DNA from: Halomonas sp. CH40
GTDB taxonomy: Bacteria > Pseudomonadota > Gammaproteobacteria > Pseudomonadales > Halomonadaceae
Length of the DNA stretch: 64,000 nucleotides
Assembly (NCBI GenBank): GCA_041875495.1
Contig: CP112982.1
Span: 186,001-250,000 of the forward strand
Direction of reading: 5' to 3'
The notes beneath the pieces are model-generated. The model did no database searches and was not told where the DNA came from. It saw only the letters and a list, made by a program, of their open reading frames with translations. Positions 35,909 to 44,956 of the stretch are shown here, in pieces. Made by a program: the position numbers and the translations under genes. Within the stretch, counting starts at the first letter, position 1. Each line of letters begins with the position of its first letter.

Positions 35909-37618
35909 TCAGCGCGTTGCAAGTGCCCGCTGTCGGCTAACACCGGGTAAATCGCTCTCACTCTGTTGAGACGGAGAGTGCCGACGCTGATGCACCAGAT
36001 AAACCACACTGCGTTGTTGCAGCCAGATGTCCAGCCTGGCGGCCAGCCGCTGTGCCGTTGCGCTATCGACGCCGGCAAATGGCTCATCCAGCAGCACCAG
36101 ATCCGGGTCGCGCAGGTAAAGGCGTGCCAGTGCCACTCGGCGCGCCTGGCCGCCGGAAAGCTGACGCCCCCCTTCGCCAACCCGAGTGCGCAACCCCTTG
36201 GGCAGGCTTTTTGCCCAGTCGGCAAGGTCGACGTTTTCCAGTGCCTGCCAGAGCAAGTCATCATCTGCTTCAGGGTAGGCCACGCGCAGGTTGGCAGCCA
36301 GACTGTCGTCAAACAGTTCACTGTGCTGGGTGAGTACGGCGACCCGCTGGCGCAGCTCATGTTCAGGCCAGTCGGCAAGGTTGATGCCGCCCAGCATGAT
36401 GTGCCCCTGAGAGGGCGCCAGCTGGCGGCTGATCAGCGCCGCCAGGGTGGATTTGCCTGACCCCGAGTTGCCGGTAATCGCCAGGCGCTCACCGGGTGCC
36501 AGAGTGAATGACAATGTATCAAGCGCGGGCTGCAAGGCGCCTGGATAGACGACGCTGACCGCGTCGAGCGAAAGCGTTTTAGCGTCCTGCGGTGGCGCCG
36601 TGGTGCCTGCTGAATACGTCACCCGCTTGGCGTCTAGCTGATTCAGCCGAGCCGCTGCCCCCTTGGTTGCTCCCAGCCAGGTGAAGGCCGCCGGCAGCGC
36701 ACCGAGGGCTTCATTCATGGCCAGCACTGCCATGGGCAGCATGACCATGACCGCCCCGCTGATACTGCCTGCCTGCCAGGCCAGGGCCGCGAGCCACAGG
36801 GTCATCAGGGTTGCGGCGCTGACCAGCCAGGCCTGCAGGGCATTGCCCATAGCGGCGAAGCGGCCGAGCTGGCGCTGATCCTGCTGCAGCTGCTGTTCGA
36901 TAGCGTCCAGTTTGCGGCGATGATCATCAAGACCTGAGTAGGCCTCCAGTTCTGCCAGCCCCTGGAGCTGCTCGATAATACGACTGCGCAGCGCTTCCAG
37001 CTGGTGAACATGACGCTCGCTGGCGGCCATACCCAGCCGTGCCTGGCCAAGCGTTAGCCACAGCCAGCCGAGTAACAGCACAACGCCAAGCAGCAGCCCT
37101 GCCTGCGGGACGAAAATCGCCACGCCACCGCTGAGCAGTAGGATCGCCAGCAGAGCGACCGCCGGCGGCGCCATCAGGCGCAGATAAAGGCTGTCCAGGG
37201 TATCAATGTCAGCGGTCAGGCGGTTGAGCCAGTCACTGGCGCGACGCTTGGCCAGACTGTGGCCATCCAGTTGCGACAGGACACCGAACATCTGGGTACG
37301 TAAGTCGGCCAGCAGACGCAGCACCGTATCGTGGTTGTAGATGCGTTCGATATAGCGGGTAACGGTTCGGCTGACAGCGAAAAAACGAATCGCGCCGCCC
37401 GGCACATAGACCTCCAAGCTGGCGGCGATACCGGCAGCAAGCAGCAAGCCGGTAATCCCGGTGGCGGTTATAAACCAGCCTGACACCGCCAGCAGGCCAA
37501 GCGCCGAGAGCAGCGTCAGCAGCATGATCAGGGCGCCCAGCCATAAGCGCTTGCGCCGTCTGTTCAGCGCGGCCAGCCAGGGGCGCAGGGTGACAATCAA
37601 GCTATCATGTGTCGTCAT
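35909..37618 (-). CDS. cydC: ABC exporter CydC (cytochrome bd assembly)
   Basis: This half-transporter (569 residues from ATG 37618) has an N-terminal six-helix membrane domain and a C-terminal ATPase with Walker A GNSGSGKS, signature LSGGQARRVALARLYL and Walker B LVLLDEPFAGVD. CydDC exports cysteine/glutathione or haem-related reductant needed for bd oxidase assembly. The frame is open from 37642, but GCGGAGGCTCACC before 37618 supports the later start. It overlaps the cydD end by 14 bases. Confidence 0.92.
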   Translation of the reverse strand: MTTHDSLIVTLRPWLAALNRRRKRLWLGALIMLLTLLSALGLLAVSGWFITATGITGLLLAAGIAASLEVYVPGGAIRFFAVSRTVTRYIERIYNHDTVLRLLADLRTQMFGVLSQLDGHSLAKRRASDWLNRLTADIDTLDSLYLRLMAPPAVALLAILLLSGGVAIFVPQAGLLLGVVLLLGWLWLTLGQARLGMAASERHVHQLEALRSRIIEQLQGLAELEAYSGLDDHRRKLDAIEQQLQQDQRQLGRFAAMGNALQAWLVSAATLMTLWLAALAWQAGSISGAVMVMLPMAVLAMNEALGALPAAFTWLGATKGAAARLNQLDAKRVTYSAGTTAPPQDAKTLSLDAVSVVYPGALQPALDTLSFTLAPGERLAITGNSGSGKSTLAALISRQLAPSQGHIMLGGINLADWPEHELRQRVAVLTQHSELFDDSLAANLRVAYPEADDDLLWQALENVDLADWAKSLPKGLRTRVGEGGRQLSGGQARRVALARLYLRDPDLVLLDEPFAGVDSATAQRLAARLDIWLQQRSVVYLVHQRRHSPSQQSESDLPGVSRQRALATR

Positions 37619-39302
37619 GGTGAGCCTCCGCTGCGCTGTCACGCTCGCTGAACTGGCCCTGTTCGATATGCCAGTGGCGATCCGCCAGGGCCATCAAGGC
37701 CGGGTGGTGGGTGGCAATTACCAGGCTGCGACCTTCCTGCTGAAGCGCTTTTAGTGCGCTCATGACGGCTTGTTCGGTGGTTTCATCCAGGCTGGCGGTG
37801 GGCTCATCGAGCAGCACCAGCGGTGCCTGGGAAAGGAAAATGCGCGCCAGGGCCAGGCGCTGGGCCTGACCGCCGGAAAGCCCGACGCCTCGCTCGCTGA
37901 TAGCTGTGTTGATGCCGTCGGGTAACTGGCGTACCAGGGCTCCCAGATGAGCTTTTTCCAGCGCTTCAAGCAGATGGGCATCGCTGGCATCTGGCGCGGC
38001 AAGGCGCAGGTTATCCGCCAGGGTGCCCTGAATCAGCAGCGGGCGCTGATCCATCCAGGCAAAACGCAGGTTGGCGGCACAGTGGCGCTGGCCTTCCCCT
38101 GCGTCAATAAAGCCAGCCAGCAGTTGCAGTAAGGTTGATTTGCCGCTGCCCGACGGGCCTGTCAGTACAACGGTTTCCCCAGCCTGGAGTTGTAGTGTCA
38201 GCGGCCCAAGTACGCGCCCGCGCCCAGGGTGGGTCACCGTAGCGTTTTCCAGGCTCAGCAAACCCTCAGAGGGTAATACGGCAGGGGTTGCCTGCTCTCC
38301 GCCCTGACGGTTGGGCGGCGGTGTCTCATCCAGCAGCTTGACCAGGCTATCGGCAGCGCCCAGTGCCGCAGCACGATCATGATAGTGCTGCGCCAGGCTG
38401 CGCAACGGCTGGAAGAACTCAGGGGCCAGCAACAGAATCAGCAAGCCGCTGAACAGGGTGAGCTGATCGGAAGGGCCGTAGTCAATATAGCCCAGCAGCC
38501 CGAAGCCGATGTAGATAGCCACCACGGCAATCGCGACTGAGGCGAAAAATTCCAGTACGGCCGAGGACAGAAACGCCAGGCGCAGGGTGCGCATGCTGCG
38601 AATACGGTAGCCATCGGAGGCCAGGTGGACGCTTTCCCGGGCGCTGGCGGTCTGGCCAAACAGCTGCAGTGTGGTCAGGCTGCGCACCCGATCGATAAAG
38701 TGCCCGGAAAGGCGCGCCACGGCGGCAAACTGGTCACGGTTTAGGCGCTCGGCCCCCATGCCGACCAGCGACATGAACAGCGGAATCATCGGCGCGGACA
38801 GAAACAGAAACAGCGCTGCCAGCCAATCAAGGCTCAAGGTTATGATCAGCACGCCCAGGGGCAGTAAGACCGAGAGCCACATCTGCACCCGAAAGCGCGC
38901 AAAATAACCGTCTAGGGCTTCCACCTGCTCAACCAGCTGATGCGCCAATGAGGCTGAATGGTAGCTGGCCAGGCGCACAGGCCCAAGCGCCGCCAGGTGA
39001 GACAGCAGCTCACCGCGCAGGCGCTGGCGAATGGCCAGCGACGCCTGCTGGCTAGCGCTTTCCTGAGCGTAGGTGAGCAGGCCGCGTAGCGGCAGAATCA
39101 GCAGCCACAGCACAAACAGCGCCGTCAGGCTTTCCAGTGATTGTGAATTCACTACCAGGACACTGACCAACCAGGCGAACAGCAGCATCTGCCCCCAGGT
39201 CAGTGCGCCTGCCAGGGTGCCGCACACAACCGCTATCGCCAAGCGCCGCCGCTCAGTCGCTGCCAGCCGGGTCAATAATTGTTGTGCGCCAGGCGCCGCC
39301 AT
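37605..39302 (-). CDS. cydD: ABC exporter CydD (cytochrome bd assembly)
   Basis: This half-transporter (565 residues from ATG 39302) is the partner of CydC: membrane domain about 20-310, ATPase about 340-560 with Walker A GPSGSGKS, signature LSGGQAQRLALARIFL and Walker B LVLLDEPTASLD. ATG 39308 is six bases earlier, but the ribosome-binding AAGGA fits 39302. The order cydD-cydC-cydA-cydB gives a complete bd oxidase assembly and structure set, although a 170-base AT-rich gap (35739-35908) before cydA could carry a separate promoter. Confidence 0.92.
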   Translation of the reverse strand: MAAPGAQQLLTRLAATERRRLAIAVVCGTLAGALTWGQMLLFAWLVSVLVVNSQSLESLTALFVLWLLILPLRGLLTYAQESASQQASLAIRQRLRGELLSHLAALGPVRLASYHSASLAHQLVEQVEALDGYFARFRVQMWLSVLLPLGVLIITLSLDWLAALFLFLSAPMIPLFMSLVGMGAERLNRDQFAAVARLSGHFIDRVRSLTTLQLFGQTASARESVHLASDGYRIRSMRTLRLAFLSSAVLEFFASVAIAVVAIYIGFGLLGYIDYGPSDQLTLFSGLLILLLAPEFFQPLRSLAQHYHDRAAALGAADSLVKLLDETPPPNRQGGEQATPAVLPSEGLLSLENATVTHPGRGRVLGPLTLQLQAGETVVLTGPSGSGKSTLLQLLAGFIDAGEGQRHCAANLRFAWMDQRPLLIQGTLADNLRLAAPDASDAHLLEALEKAHLGALVRQLPDGINTAISERGVGLSGGQAQRLALARIFLSQAPLVLLDEPTASLDETTEQAVMSALKALQQEGRSLVIATHHPALMALADRHWHIEQGQFSERDSAAEAHHDDT

Positions 39303-39462
39303 AACCATTCCTTAATTGCGTGTACAGATTGTGTACTGGAATTAGAGACTACGACGAAAGATGAGTTTCACCAAGGGGAGTGCGTCAAAGCGACTCGTAC
39401 GCCTAGAATGAACACTTTTACTGAGCTGGGTCATTACCCGAACAGGACACATTTGCTAACGG

Positions 39463-40773
39463 CTAGTTATCCATCACCGGCTGGGCTTCAACCACTTGGT
39501 TACGGCCTGCAAATTTGGCTTTGTAGAGGGCGTCGTCGAGGCGTTTCATGCAGCTGCGCGGGTCATCGGTGGGCTGCAGGGTGGTGACGCCCAGGCTGGC
39601 GGTGAGATGGCCGATCACCGCGAAAGAGTGTTCTGCAATCAGGCGGCGCAGGCGTTCGGCCAGATGGCGGGCTTCGAGCAGGTCAGTGTCAGGCAGAATG
39701 ATCACAAATTCTTCGCCGCCCCAGCGGGCCAGCAGGTCGGGCACACGCAGGTTGGCACTGAGCAGCCGGGTGAGAGCCACCAGAACATCATCGCCTACGT
39801 CATGGCCGTGGGTATCGTTGATCGGCTTGAAATGGTCAATATCCAGCATAATAAGGGCGCTGATCACGCCGTTACGCCGCCGCCGTGCCAGGGTCTTTTC
39901 AATTTCTTCATCAAAGCGTTTGCGGTTGTAGGCACCGGTCAGGTGGTCAGTAATGGCATTGCGTGCCAGCTCATCTTCCAGGCGTTGCTGTTCGGTGATG
40001 TCCTGCACCGTGCCGATCATGCGCAGAGCCCAGCCTGACGGGCTGAATTCAACCTGGCCCCGCTCATGTAGTGTATGGATGCTACCGTCCGGGCGCACGA
40101 CGCGGTGAATGACATCATAGGGTGCCCCTTTCAAGGCTGCATCAAAGGCGGCCTGCACGGCGTGGCGGTCTTCTGGGTGGATGGCCTGCATGAAGATGTC
40201 GTGGCTGATCCGCTCGTCGAAAGGGCGGCCAAACATCTGGTAAATCTGTTCACACCAGCGAATTTCACCGCTGTTAAAGTCTGAAATCCAATTGCCCAGA
40301 CGCGCAATGCGTTGGGCTTCCAGCAGATCTTTTTCGCGCTGCAGCAGGGCTATACGCTGGGCTTTTGGTTCACTGATATCGCGCACCGTGGCCTGTAACA
40401 GGGTACCCTCATCAGGAAGATCGAGGCGGTAAAGCATGACCTCAGCGCTGAATTGGCGGCCGTGCAGATCCTTAAGGCACCATTCAAAAAAGCATCGGCC
40501 GCTTTCTAACGCCTGTGCGATCAGGTTAGCACCCTGTACCTTGCTGAGCTTGCCATCAGGTTGGGTGGCGGGGGAAAGACGCTCAATATCCAGTGTGGCC
40601 AGGTCCTCGTCTTGAGGAATGGCGAAAAGTGCCAAGGTGGCAGGGTTGCAGTCAATGATGCGCCCGTGTTTGAAAAACACGATAGCTTCACGAGACTGCA
40701 GAAAAGCAGCGCGATAGCGATAGAGTAAAGGGCTATCTGACGCGGTGCAGATAGCGTCGTGTTGATGCTCCAT
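39463..40773 (-). CDS. PAS-PAS-GGDEF diguanylate cyclase
   Basis: This product (436 residues from ATG 40773, with CAGGACC upstream) has two PAS domains (about 20-130, 145-260; the second with a PAC-like FNSGEIRWCEQIYQMFGRP segment) and a C-terminal GGDEF domain with the motif GGEEF intact in RWGGEEFVIIL. It should synthesise c-di-GMP in response to a cytosolic signal sensed by PAS. No EAL domain and no TM helix. It is monocistronic, facing the cydDC operon. The frame is open from 40803. Confidence 0.9.
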   Translation of the reverse strand: MEHQHDAICTASDSPLLYRYRAAFLQSREAIVFFKHGRIIDCNPATLALFAIPQDEDLATLDIERLSPATQPDGKLSKVQGANLIAQALESGRCFFEWCLKDLHGRQFSAEVMLYRLDLPDEGTLLQATVRDISEPKAQRIALLQREKDLLEAQRIARLGNWISDFNSGEIRWCEQIYQMFGRPFDERISHDIFMQAIHPEDRHAVQAAFDAALKGAPYDVIHRVVRPDGSIHTLHERGQVEFSPSGWALRMIGTVQDITEQQRLEDELARNAITDHLTGAYNRKRFDEEIEKTLARRRRNGVISALIMLDIDHFKPINDTHGHDVGDDVLVALTRLLSANLRVPDLLARWGGEEFVIILPDTDLLEARHLAERLRRLIAEHSFAVIGHLTASLGVTTLQPTDDPRSCMKRLDDALYKAKFAGRNQVVEAQPVMDN

Positions 40774-40987
40774 GAAAAGGGTCCTGTTACGGAGTTCGAA
40801 CACAGCAAGGTCGCCGACGAGCGTCAGCCTGTAATGGCATCACTAACCTAGAATTAAGTTACATTAATTGTAGCTGAAAACCACGTTAACCGCTTTAAAA
40901 CGTGCCTGAGTAATGATCTGTCGCATGCCGCTTGCATAAAAATGTTGAATTCATTGGGGCTGGCTACTTTAAGGAGATTTAACAATC

Positions 40988-41557
40988 ATGTGGGAAACAT
41001 ACGGTGCCAGCCTGCTGGCAGGGCAGTTTTTTGGCCTGGTGGCCCTGGCAATCTGCATAGCCGCCTTTGCCAGCAAGCAGGATGATCGCTTGATGGTGCT
41101 GCTGATCTCCGCCAATGTGGCTTTTGCGCTGCAGTTCATGTTTTTTGCTAGCTGGACGGCTGCGGTGCTGACCCTGTTGGTGATTGTGCGGATCATGCTG
41201 GCGCGACGTTATGTGGGCAGCCGCAAGGTGCTGGTGGGGGTACTGCTCGCCAACCTGCTGGCGGCAGCGCTCACCTGGCAGCACTGGGTTGATGTGTTTC
41301 CGCTGATCGCCGCGACTCTGGGGTCATTGAGCATGTTCCTGCTACGCGGCATTGCCATGCGGGTCGGGCTGGGGCTGGCTGCGCTGGCGTGGATGCTTAA
41401 CAACATCCTGATTGGCTCGATTGGCGGCACCCTGGCAGAAGGCCTGGTGGTGGTGACCAATGCCATTACCATCTGGCGTCTGCTGAGGGTGCGGCGCAAG
41501 TACCCGGAAGTATTTGATGCCAGCCTGGAGGAAGCCGCCCAAGAGCCCCGTGATTAA
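40988..41557 (+). CDS. YgjV family inner-membrane protein
   Basis: This 189-residue integral membrane protein has five to six TM helices. The first helix block GQFFGLVALAICIAAFASKQDDRLM and the repeated LMLA/NILIG segments match the YgjV (Imp-YgjV) family. No transport or enzymatic role is established for it. The start has a strong GGAG ribosome-binding site. The upstream region (40804-40987) is divergent with the diguanylate cyclase gene and shows no other gene. Confidence 0.82.
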   Translation: MWETYGASLLAGQFFGLVALAICIAAFASKQDDRLMVLLISANVAFALQFMFFASWTAAVLTLLVIVRIMLARRYVGSRKVLVGVLLANLLAAALTWQHWVDVFPLIAATLGSLSMFLLRGIAMRVGLGLAALAWMLNNILIGSIGGTLAEGLVVVTNAITIWRLLRVRRKYPEVFDASLEEAAQEPRD

Positions 41558-41562
41558 ATCCT

Positions 41563-41618
41563 AGTGGCGCGTATCTGCACGAAGAGCGGGAATTTTCGAA
41601 CGAGTCAGGCGCGCCACT
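41563..41618. repeat. Inverted repeat, 9-base arms
   Basis: AGTGGCGCG (41563-41571) and CGCGCCACT (41610-41618) are exact inverted copies across a 38-base loop, between the YgjV-type gene and the dioxygenase gene. It could be a weak terminator or a small element remnant. Confidence 0.5.
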
Positions 41619-41663
41619 GGTTTATGGTAACTCTTGGATACTTACCATCTTCTGGAGTGCATC

Positions 41664-43028
41664 ATGACTGAGTGGGTTAGCCCCGATCATATACGCGACC
41701 GTTTTTCCAAGGCGATGTCGGCCATGTATCAGAGCGAAGTGCCTCAATACGGCACCTTGCTGGAACTGGTGGCGAGCGTCAATCAGCAGGTGCTGTCCCA
41801 GTCGCCTGAACTGCACACCCGCATGCAGCAAGGTGGCGAGCTGCCGCGCCTGGGGGTGGAGCGTCACGGCGCCATTCGGGTGGGCACGCCTGCTGAGCTT
41901 GCCATGTTGCGTCGCCTGTTTGCGGTGATGGGCATGTTCCCGGTGGGGTATTACGACCTTTCTGAAGCCGGTGTGCCGGTTCACTCAACGGCCTTCCGGC
42001 CGATTGACGAGGCGTCACTAGGTTACAACCCCTTCAGGGTGTTTACCTCGCTCTTACGCCTGGAACTGATTGATGACCCGGCACTGCGCGAGCAGGCCAG
42101 TGCCATTCTGGCCGAGCGGGATATTTTCACGCCGCAGGCCAAGGCGCTGATCGCACGCTACGAACAACAGGGCGGCCTGAACGAGCAGGATGCTGAGCAG
42201 TTTGTTGAGCAGGCGCTGGAGACCTTCCGCTGGCATGAAGAGGCAACGGTAGAGGTGGCCACCTATCAGGCGCTTAGCCAGGAACATCGCCTGATTGCTG
42301 ACGTGGTATGTTTCCGCGGCCCGCATATCAATCACCTCACCCCGCGCACCCTGGATATTGATGCTGTTCAACGGCAGATGCCGGAATACGGCATCGACCC
42401 CAAGGCGGTGATTGAAGGGCCACCCCGCCGCCAGTGTCCGATCCTGCTGCGCCAGACCAGCTTCAAGGCGCTGGATGAGCCGATCCGTTTTGCGGATGCC
42501 GCTGAAGGCTACCACAGCGCCCGTTTTGGTGAGATTGAGCAGCGCGGTGTGGCCCTGACGCATAAAGGCCGGGCCCTGTATGACCGTTTGCTGGCCAAGG
42601 CGCGTCAAACGCCTGCTGCTGATAACGCTGCCCATCAAGCGGTGCTGCAGGACGCATTCAGTGACTTTCCGGATGATGAAACCACCTTACGCCGTGAAAA
42701 GCTGGCGTTCTTCCACTATCGGGCAGATCCAGGTGTGAGCGTCACCCACTCGCAGGATATCGAGTCGCTGATTGCCGCAGGCGCTCTGGTCGCCACACCG
42801 ATGATCTACGAAGATTTTCTGCCCATCAGTGCTGCCGGTATCTTTCAATCCAATCTGGGCGATGCCAACCGTGATGAATACCAAAGCCGCTCTAACCAGG
42901 CGCAGTTTGAACAGGCGCTGGGCACCCAGGTAACCGACGAAATCAGCCTGTATGCCGAGCGTGAAAAAGCTTCGCTGGCCCAGGCGTTGGCGGCGTTAGG
43001 CATGAGTGAACAGTCAGCGACGGAATGA
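41664..43028 (+). CDS. 2-oxoadipate dioxygenase/decarboxylase-like (YdcJ/HglS, DUF1338)
   Basis: The 454-residue product (ATG 41664, TGGAG upstream) belongs to the VOC-related DUF1338 family. Characterised members (HglS) convert 2-oxoadipate to 2-hydroxyglutarate in D-lysine catabolism with iron. Metal-ligand histidines probably include those in PVHSTAFRP and GPHINHLTPR. Family blocks such as FMVFTSLLRL-like FRVFTSLLRLEL and FAEVEQRGVALT-like IEQRGVALTHKGR are seen. No other lysine-degradation gene is adjacent. It is probably transcribed alone. Confidence 0.82.
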   Translation: MTEWVSPDHIRDRFSKAMSAMYQSEVPQYGTLLELVASVNQQVLSQSPELHTRMQQGGELPRLGVERHGAIRVGTPAELAMLRRLFAVMGMFPVGYYDLSEAGVPVHSTAFRPIDEASLGYNPFRVFTSLLRLELIDDPALREQASAILAERDIFTPQAKALIARYEQQGGLNEQDAEQFVEQALETFRWHEEATVEVATYQALSQEHRLIADVVCFRGPHINHLTPRTLDIDAVQRQMPEYGIDPKAVIEGPPRRQCPILLRQTSFKALDEPIRFADAAEGYHSARFGEIEQRGVALTHKGRALYDRLLAKARQTPAADNAAHQAVLQDAFSDFPDDETTLRREKLAFFHYRADPGVSVTHSQDIESLIAAGALVATPMIYEDFLPISAAGIFQSNLGDANRDEYQSRSNQAQFEQALGTQVTDEISLYAEREKASLAQALAALGMSEQSATE

Positions 43029-43099
43029 TGAGGATTGCAGCCCGTGCCTTGCCGTGGTGTAGTTCTCCGCCTTGATGAATGCAAAAGGCAGGCAAGCGG

Positions 43100-43396
43100 A
43101 TGATACACACAAATGGATTTTTTGAAGGCGTAGGAGAAACCATTGGCGAGGCGATCAGCGCCCTGGTAACCGGGCTTTTGTCCTTGTCGGATGGTTCTCT
43201 GGGTGCCTTTGAAGATTTTATCAGAGGGCTGGCCGGGTCGCTGGGCATCAGCCCGTCATTTTTCAGCATACTGGTGCTGGTGATCGGGCTGTGGGTGCTG
43301 TGGCGGGGCATCAGCGCTCTGCTGCGCGGTGCTCTGCTGGGTGCCATTGTGCGCATTGTGCTGGGGCTGATGATTCTATCCTGGCTGTTGACCTAG
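43100..43396 (+). CDS. Small membrane protein, unknown
   Basis: This 98-residue protein has an amphipathic N-terminal half and two hydrophobic helices near the C-terminus (FFSILVLVIGLWVLWRG and GAIVRIVLGLMILSWLL). ATG 43100 is preceded by AGGCAGG; ATG 43079 is an in-frame alternative. I do not recognise the family. It lies between convergent or unrelated genes, 71 bases after the dioxygenase gene, and might be co-transcribed with it. Confidence 0.65.
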   Translation: MIHTNGFFEGVGETIGEAISALVTGLLSLSDGSLGAFEDFIRGLAGSLGISPSFFSILVLVIGLWVLWRGISALLRGALLGAIVRIVLGLMILSWLLT

Positions 43397-43412
43397 CCGC
43401 TTCGTGGCGACC

Positions 43413-43976
43413 CTAGCGCAGGGCCAGCAGGTGCCTTTCCAGCGCCATGATATGGTCATCCTCAACGGCCATCTCGCGTAGCGCCTGAGCCAGATTAAGC
43501 AGGTAATCACGGTTCGGGCCGCTTGGGCCGTGGGCGCGGTCAATCTGCTCGGCGATAGCCGCGAGAGGCGATTCCCCGAGGAAGGCCGGGTTATCCTGAG
43601 TGGCCATGTAAACCAGGCCACTCGCGGTACTGTTATCGCTGAAGTGCAGGCTAACGGTTTCCCGCAGGTAGCCGTTTTTTTCACGGATATCCAGCGGTTT
43701 GAGCGTCTCGCCGCTGATCCGGTAGGCCATGCCATGGCAGGGCGTGCCCGGCGAGGCAATCAGGGTTGCCACCCGGCCCGGTGATTCGAGGGTGCCGCGG
43801 TGGTCGTGGGAGCCCTGCCAGAAGCGCCGCTCCCAGCCATAAATCGTGGCTCGGCGGCGCTCCAGGTAAGGGAAGTCCGCTTTCCAGATAAGCGAGCCAT
43901 AGCCAAACAGCCAGACCGATTCGTCATCCGCAATCTGGTGGCGCTGCTGGTTGAATGCGCTGGTATCCTGCATCAT
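43413..43976 (-). CDS. ChaC-like gamma-glutamylcyclotransferase
   Basis: The product (187 residues from ATG 43976, with GGGAG upstream) has the ChaC/GGCT signature WLFGYGSLIWKADFPY, and RRATIYGWERRFWQGSHDHRGT follows, in which ChaC proteins bind the gamma-glutamyl substrate. The catalytic glutamate lies probably in ISGETLKPLDIREKNGY. It would release 5-oxoproline from glutathione. The frame is open to 44069, but this would overlap the divergent HDAC-like gene start. Confidence 0.88.
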   Translation of the reverse strand: MMQDTSAFNQQRHQIADDESVWLFGYGSLIWKADFPYLERRRATIYGWERRFWQGSHDHRGTLESPGRVATLIASPGTPCHGMAYRISGETLKPLDIREKNGYLRETVSLHFSDNSTASGLVYMATQDNPAFLGESPLAAIAEQIDRAHGPSGPNRDYLLNLAQALREMAVEDDHIMALERHLLALR

Positions 43977-44012
43977 GGGCGTTTGCTCCCGTGTGAAATC
44001 GAGTGTCTGACA

Positions 44013-44924
44013 ATGCCGCTGACCGTTATTCATCACCCTGGCTATACCATTGAACTGCCTGATAACCATCCTTTCCCGATGATGAAGTTTCGCGTGCTGC
44101 GCGAACAGTTGGCGAAGGCGCAGCTGGCGATGCCAATTCGCTGGGAAAAGCCACAGCCGGTTAGCTTGCAGGCATTACATCGCGTACACCACAAAGAGTA
44201 TATCAGTGCACTGATCAGCGGGCAGCTTGACCGTGCCGCCCAAAGGCGCAGCGGCTTTGGCTGGTCGCCTGCTCTGGTTGAGCGGGTGCGGCTTGAGACC
44301 GGCGGCACCCTGCTGACGGTGGAAGCCGCGTTGGCCACCGGGCTGGCGTGCAATTCCGCCGGCGGCACTCACCATGCGCACGCGGATGCGGCCAGCGGCT
44401 ACTGCCTGATCAATGACCTGGCGGTGGCCGCCGCCGATGCCTTGGCCAGGGGCTGGGTCTCCCGGGTGCTGATTGTGGATCTCGATGTGCATCAGGGCGA
44501 CGGCACGGCGCGGCTGTTTACCCATGAGGCGGGCGTGTTTACATTTTCTATCCATGCCGGCCGCAATTTTCCAGCGCGTAAGGCACGTAGCGATCTGGAT
44601 ATCGCTCTGGAGAACGGCCTGGAAGACGCTGACTATCTCAGTGCGCTAGAGGCGCGCTTGCCGGGGCTGCTCGCCGCCTATCAGCCGGATCTGGTGCTGT
44701 ATGATGCCGGAGTAGACGTACACCGCGATGACCGGCTGGGCTATCTGGCGCTGAGCGATGCTGGCCTTTATCAGCGTGACTATTACGTGCTGGCAGCCTG
44801 CCGTGAGCGTAATATTCCGGTCGCGGCAGTCATTGGCGGTGGCTATGATCGTGATATTGCCGCTCTGGCCGCGCGCCATGCCCAGCTGCATCGTGCCGCC
44901 GCCGATGTGTTAGCCAGTGGCTGA
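44013..44924 (+). CDS. Histone deacetylase-like amidohydrolase
   Basis: The 303-residue product (ATG 44013) has the arginase-deacetylase fold. The active-site motifs are THHAHADAASGYC (paired histidines), DLDVHQGDG (zinc ligands Asp, His), YDAGVDVHRDD (Asp) and GGGYDRD (catalytic tyrosine). It hydrolyses acetyl-amide bonds of an unknown small substrate or protein lysine. It diverges from the ChaC-like gene, with the two start codons only 36 bases apart. It is 32 bases upstream of the CbiX-like gene on the same strand. Confidence 0.92.
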   Translation: MPLTVIHHPGYTIELPDNHPFPMMKFRVLREQLAKAQLAMPIRWEKPQPVSLQALHRVHHKEYISALISGQLDRAAQRRSGFGWSPALVERVRLETGGTLLTVEAALATGLACNSAGGTHHAHADAASGYCLINDLAVAAADALARGWVSRVLIVDLDVHQGDGTARLFTHEAGVFTFSIHAGRNFPARKARSDLDIALENGLEDADYLSALEARLPGLLAAYQPDLVLYDAGVDVHRDDRLGYLALSDAGLYQRDYYVLAACRERNIPVAAVIGGGYDRDIAALAARHAQLHRAAADVLASG

Positions 44925-44956
44925 ATCAGATGATCCATACATAGTCAGGAGACAGC

